NCBI GenBank assembly: GCA_964415795.1
Contig: CAYQBN010000007.1
Location: 62,001-126,000, forward strand
Reading direction: 5' to 3'
DNA length: 64,000 nt
DNA from: CALITV01 sp964415795
GTDB lineage: Bacteria; UBP6; UBA1177; JAKLFG01
The position numbers and the translations under genes were made by a program. Shown one piece after another: positions 62,824 through 64,000 of the stretch; positions within the stretch are counted from its first letter, which is position 1, and each line of letters opens with the position of its first letter. A model generated the notes under the pieces. It saw only the letters and a list, made by a program, of their open reading frames with translations, had not been told where the DNA came from and made no database searches.

Positions 62824-64000
62824 ATGGTCACCGTTCGCACATTCAAAGCCTATCGTCCGCCCAAGACACTCGTTGAAGAGATCGCCGCGCTACCCTACGA
62901 TGTGGTCAACACCGAGGAGGCAGCCGCCTTCGCCAAGGGGAAGCCGTGGTCGTTCTTCCACATAACACGGCCCGAGATCGATCTTCCGCGCGAGGTGGAC
63001 ATCCACGACGACCGCGTGTACGCGCAAGGCCGTGCGGCACTCGATCGCTTCATTCGAGAGGGGGTCCTCGTTCAAGACAAGGACCCTTTCTTCTATATTT
63101 ACGCACAGAAGATGGGAGACCATGTGCAGACCGGCATCGTCGGATGTGTCTCGGCAGACGAATACAACGCCGACCTCATCAAAAAACACGAACTGACCCG
63201 CAAGGACAAGGAAGACGACCGGACACGCCATGTCGTGACGCAGAACGCCAACGCCGAACCGGTCTTTCTCACCTACCGGACGCGAAAGGAGATAGACGAT
63301 CTGGTGTTCGGTTACACTGCCCAGCACCAGCCCGAATACGACTTCGTAGCCGACGACGGTATCCGTCATACCCTCTGGGTCATCCGTGATAACGCGCTCA
63401 ACGCGAAGATAAGCGAGGCGTTCCGGAAAGTGCCACTTCTTTATGTCGCCGATGGCCATCACCGGAGTGCATCGGCGGCTCGCGCCAAGGCCGAAAAGAT
63501 GAAACACGATCCCAATCCTTCTCCTGATAAGGAATACAACTACTTCCTCGCGGTCATCTTCCCGCACGATCAACTACGTATCATGGACTACAATCGCTTG
63601 GTGAAGGATTTGAACGGTCTCACCAAAGAGCAGTTCCTCGCAAAGGTTGGCGAGAAATTTTCAGTTTCTCCTGCTGCGACACCAAAGCCGAAGGCCGTTC
63701 ACCATGTTGGCATGTACTTGGGTAACATGTGGTACGAACTTGTCGCCAAGCCGGGCACCTTCGACCCCAAGGACCCGATCAATTCGCTCGATGTTGCGAT
63801 TCTTCAAAACAATCTCCTCGCCCCCATCTTGGGGATCACCGATCCACGTACCGATAAACGGATAGACTTCGTCGGCGGCATCCGTGGCATCAAGGAACTC
63901 GAAAAACGGGTGAACTCGGGAGAAATGGCGGTGGCCTTTGCGATGTACCCCACGACGCTCGATCAGCTCATGGCGGTCGCCGACGCCGGGAAGATCATGC
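62824..64000 (+). CDS. DUF1015-family protein, truncated by the window end
   Basis: 392 residues are seen before the edge. It begins VRTFKAYRPPKTLVEEIAAL and PYDVVNTEEA, the DUF1015 N-terminal signature; HITRPEIDLP, FFYIYAQKMGDHVQTGIVG and YVADGHHRSASAARA (about residues 216-230) follow. The ADGHHR motif is reminiscent of the ParB/SerK fold, and DUF1015 genes often lie beside serine-synthesis genes, so a small-molecule kinase role has been considered for such folds; this is weak inference. GAGAGG precedes the ATG. Confidence 0.85.
   Translation, partial: MVTVRTFKAYRPPKTLVEEIAALPYDVVNTEEAAAFAKGKPWSFFHITRPEIDLPREVDIHDDRVYAQGRAALDRFIREGVLVQDKDPFFYIYAQKMGDHVQTGIVGCVSADEYNADLIKKHELTRKDKEDDRTRHVVTQNANAEPVFLTYRTRKEIDDLVFGYTAQHQPEYDFVADDGIRHTLWVIRDNALNAKISEAFRKVPLLYVADGHHRSASAARAKAEKMKHDPNPSPDKEYNYFLAVIFPHDQLRIMDYNRLVKDLNGLTKEQFLAKVGEKFSVSPAATPKPKAVHHVGMYLGNMWYELVAKPGTFDPKDPINSLDVAILQNNLLAPILGITDPRTDKRIDFVGGIRGIKELEKRVNSGEMAVAFAMYPTTLDQLMAVADAGKIM

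Overview
The window reads as a chromosomal segment of a diderm (Gram-negative) bacterium. It encodes an outer-membrane secretin, two probable beta-barrel proteins, YajC-SecD-SecF and at least twelve lipoproteins. It is moderately GC-rich with standard codon use. Ten-base N runs inside manC and secF mark it as a scaffold. A FrzS-like pseudo-receiver/coiled-coil protein sits beside a PilB ATPase, and a zinc-ribbon/GYF/TPR membrane protein is nearby. Many lipoproteins carry Asp/Glu-rich linkers. Together these point to a myxobacterial or other delta-type lineage, probably uncultured; this placement is inference. AckA, ATP-type PEP carboxykinase and formate-THF ligase fit a fermentative or anaerobic life style, also inference.

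Layout. 1-3.4 kb: a minus-strand surface-protein operon (two Ig-like lipoproteins and a barrel protein). 3.5-6.3 kb: a Lys/Glu-rich secreted protein, then the overlapping glyA, dCMP deaminase and nrdR genes (one-carbon and dNTP supply). 6.3-14.1 kb: minus strand, a small XRE regulator followed by pilM-N-O-P-Q and two lipoproteins. 14.2-17 kb: murA, a CAU tRNA, a zinc-ribbon coiled-coil protein and the RNase P RNA. 17-26 kb: an aminotransferase, lipoproteins, a flavodoxin, tRNA-Leu, manC and a membrane-bound spermidine-synthase-like protein. 26-32 kb: minus strand, coaBC, a Crp-type protein and a 1337-residue zinc-ribbon/GYF/TPR protein. 32-41 kb: plus strand, a FrzS-like protein, pilB, panB and a GldA/GldF/GldG/DUF4340 ABC cluster. 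41-43 kb: ackA and tpiA. 43-50 kb: an M49-like peptidase, an S41 protease and two Kazal-domain lipoproteins, then a tiny lipoprotein overlapping a DMT exporter. 50-56.4 kb: divergent pckA and fhs, a FadL-like porin and a lipoprotein. 56.5-61.5 kb: yajC-secD-secF-recJ. 61.5-64 kb: an FAD oxidoreductase divergent from a truncated DUF1015 gene.

How it fits together. Type IV pilus alignment genes (pilMNOPQ), the extension ATPase (pilB), a FrzS-like polarity protein and a zinc-ribbon/GYF protein all lie within 30 kb. This suggests a pilus-driven, polarity-controlled motility machine, although no pilin, PilC, PilT or MglA gene is present here. The many lipoproteins with acidic linkers look like one shared surface-display design. 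Promoters of the TTGACA / TAnnnT type with 16-18 bp spacers recur before most transcription units, and convergent genes are packed 2-22 bp apart.
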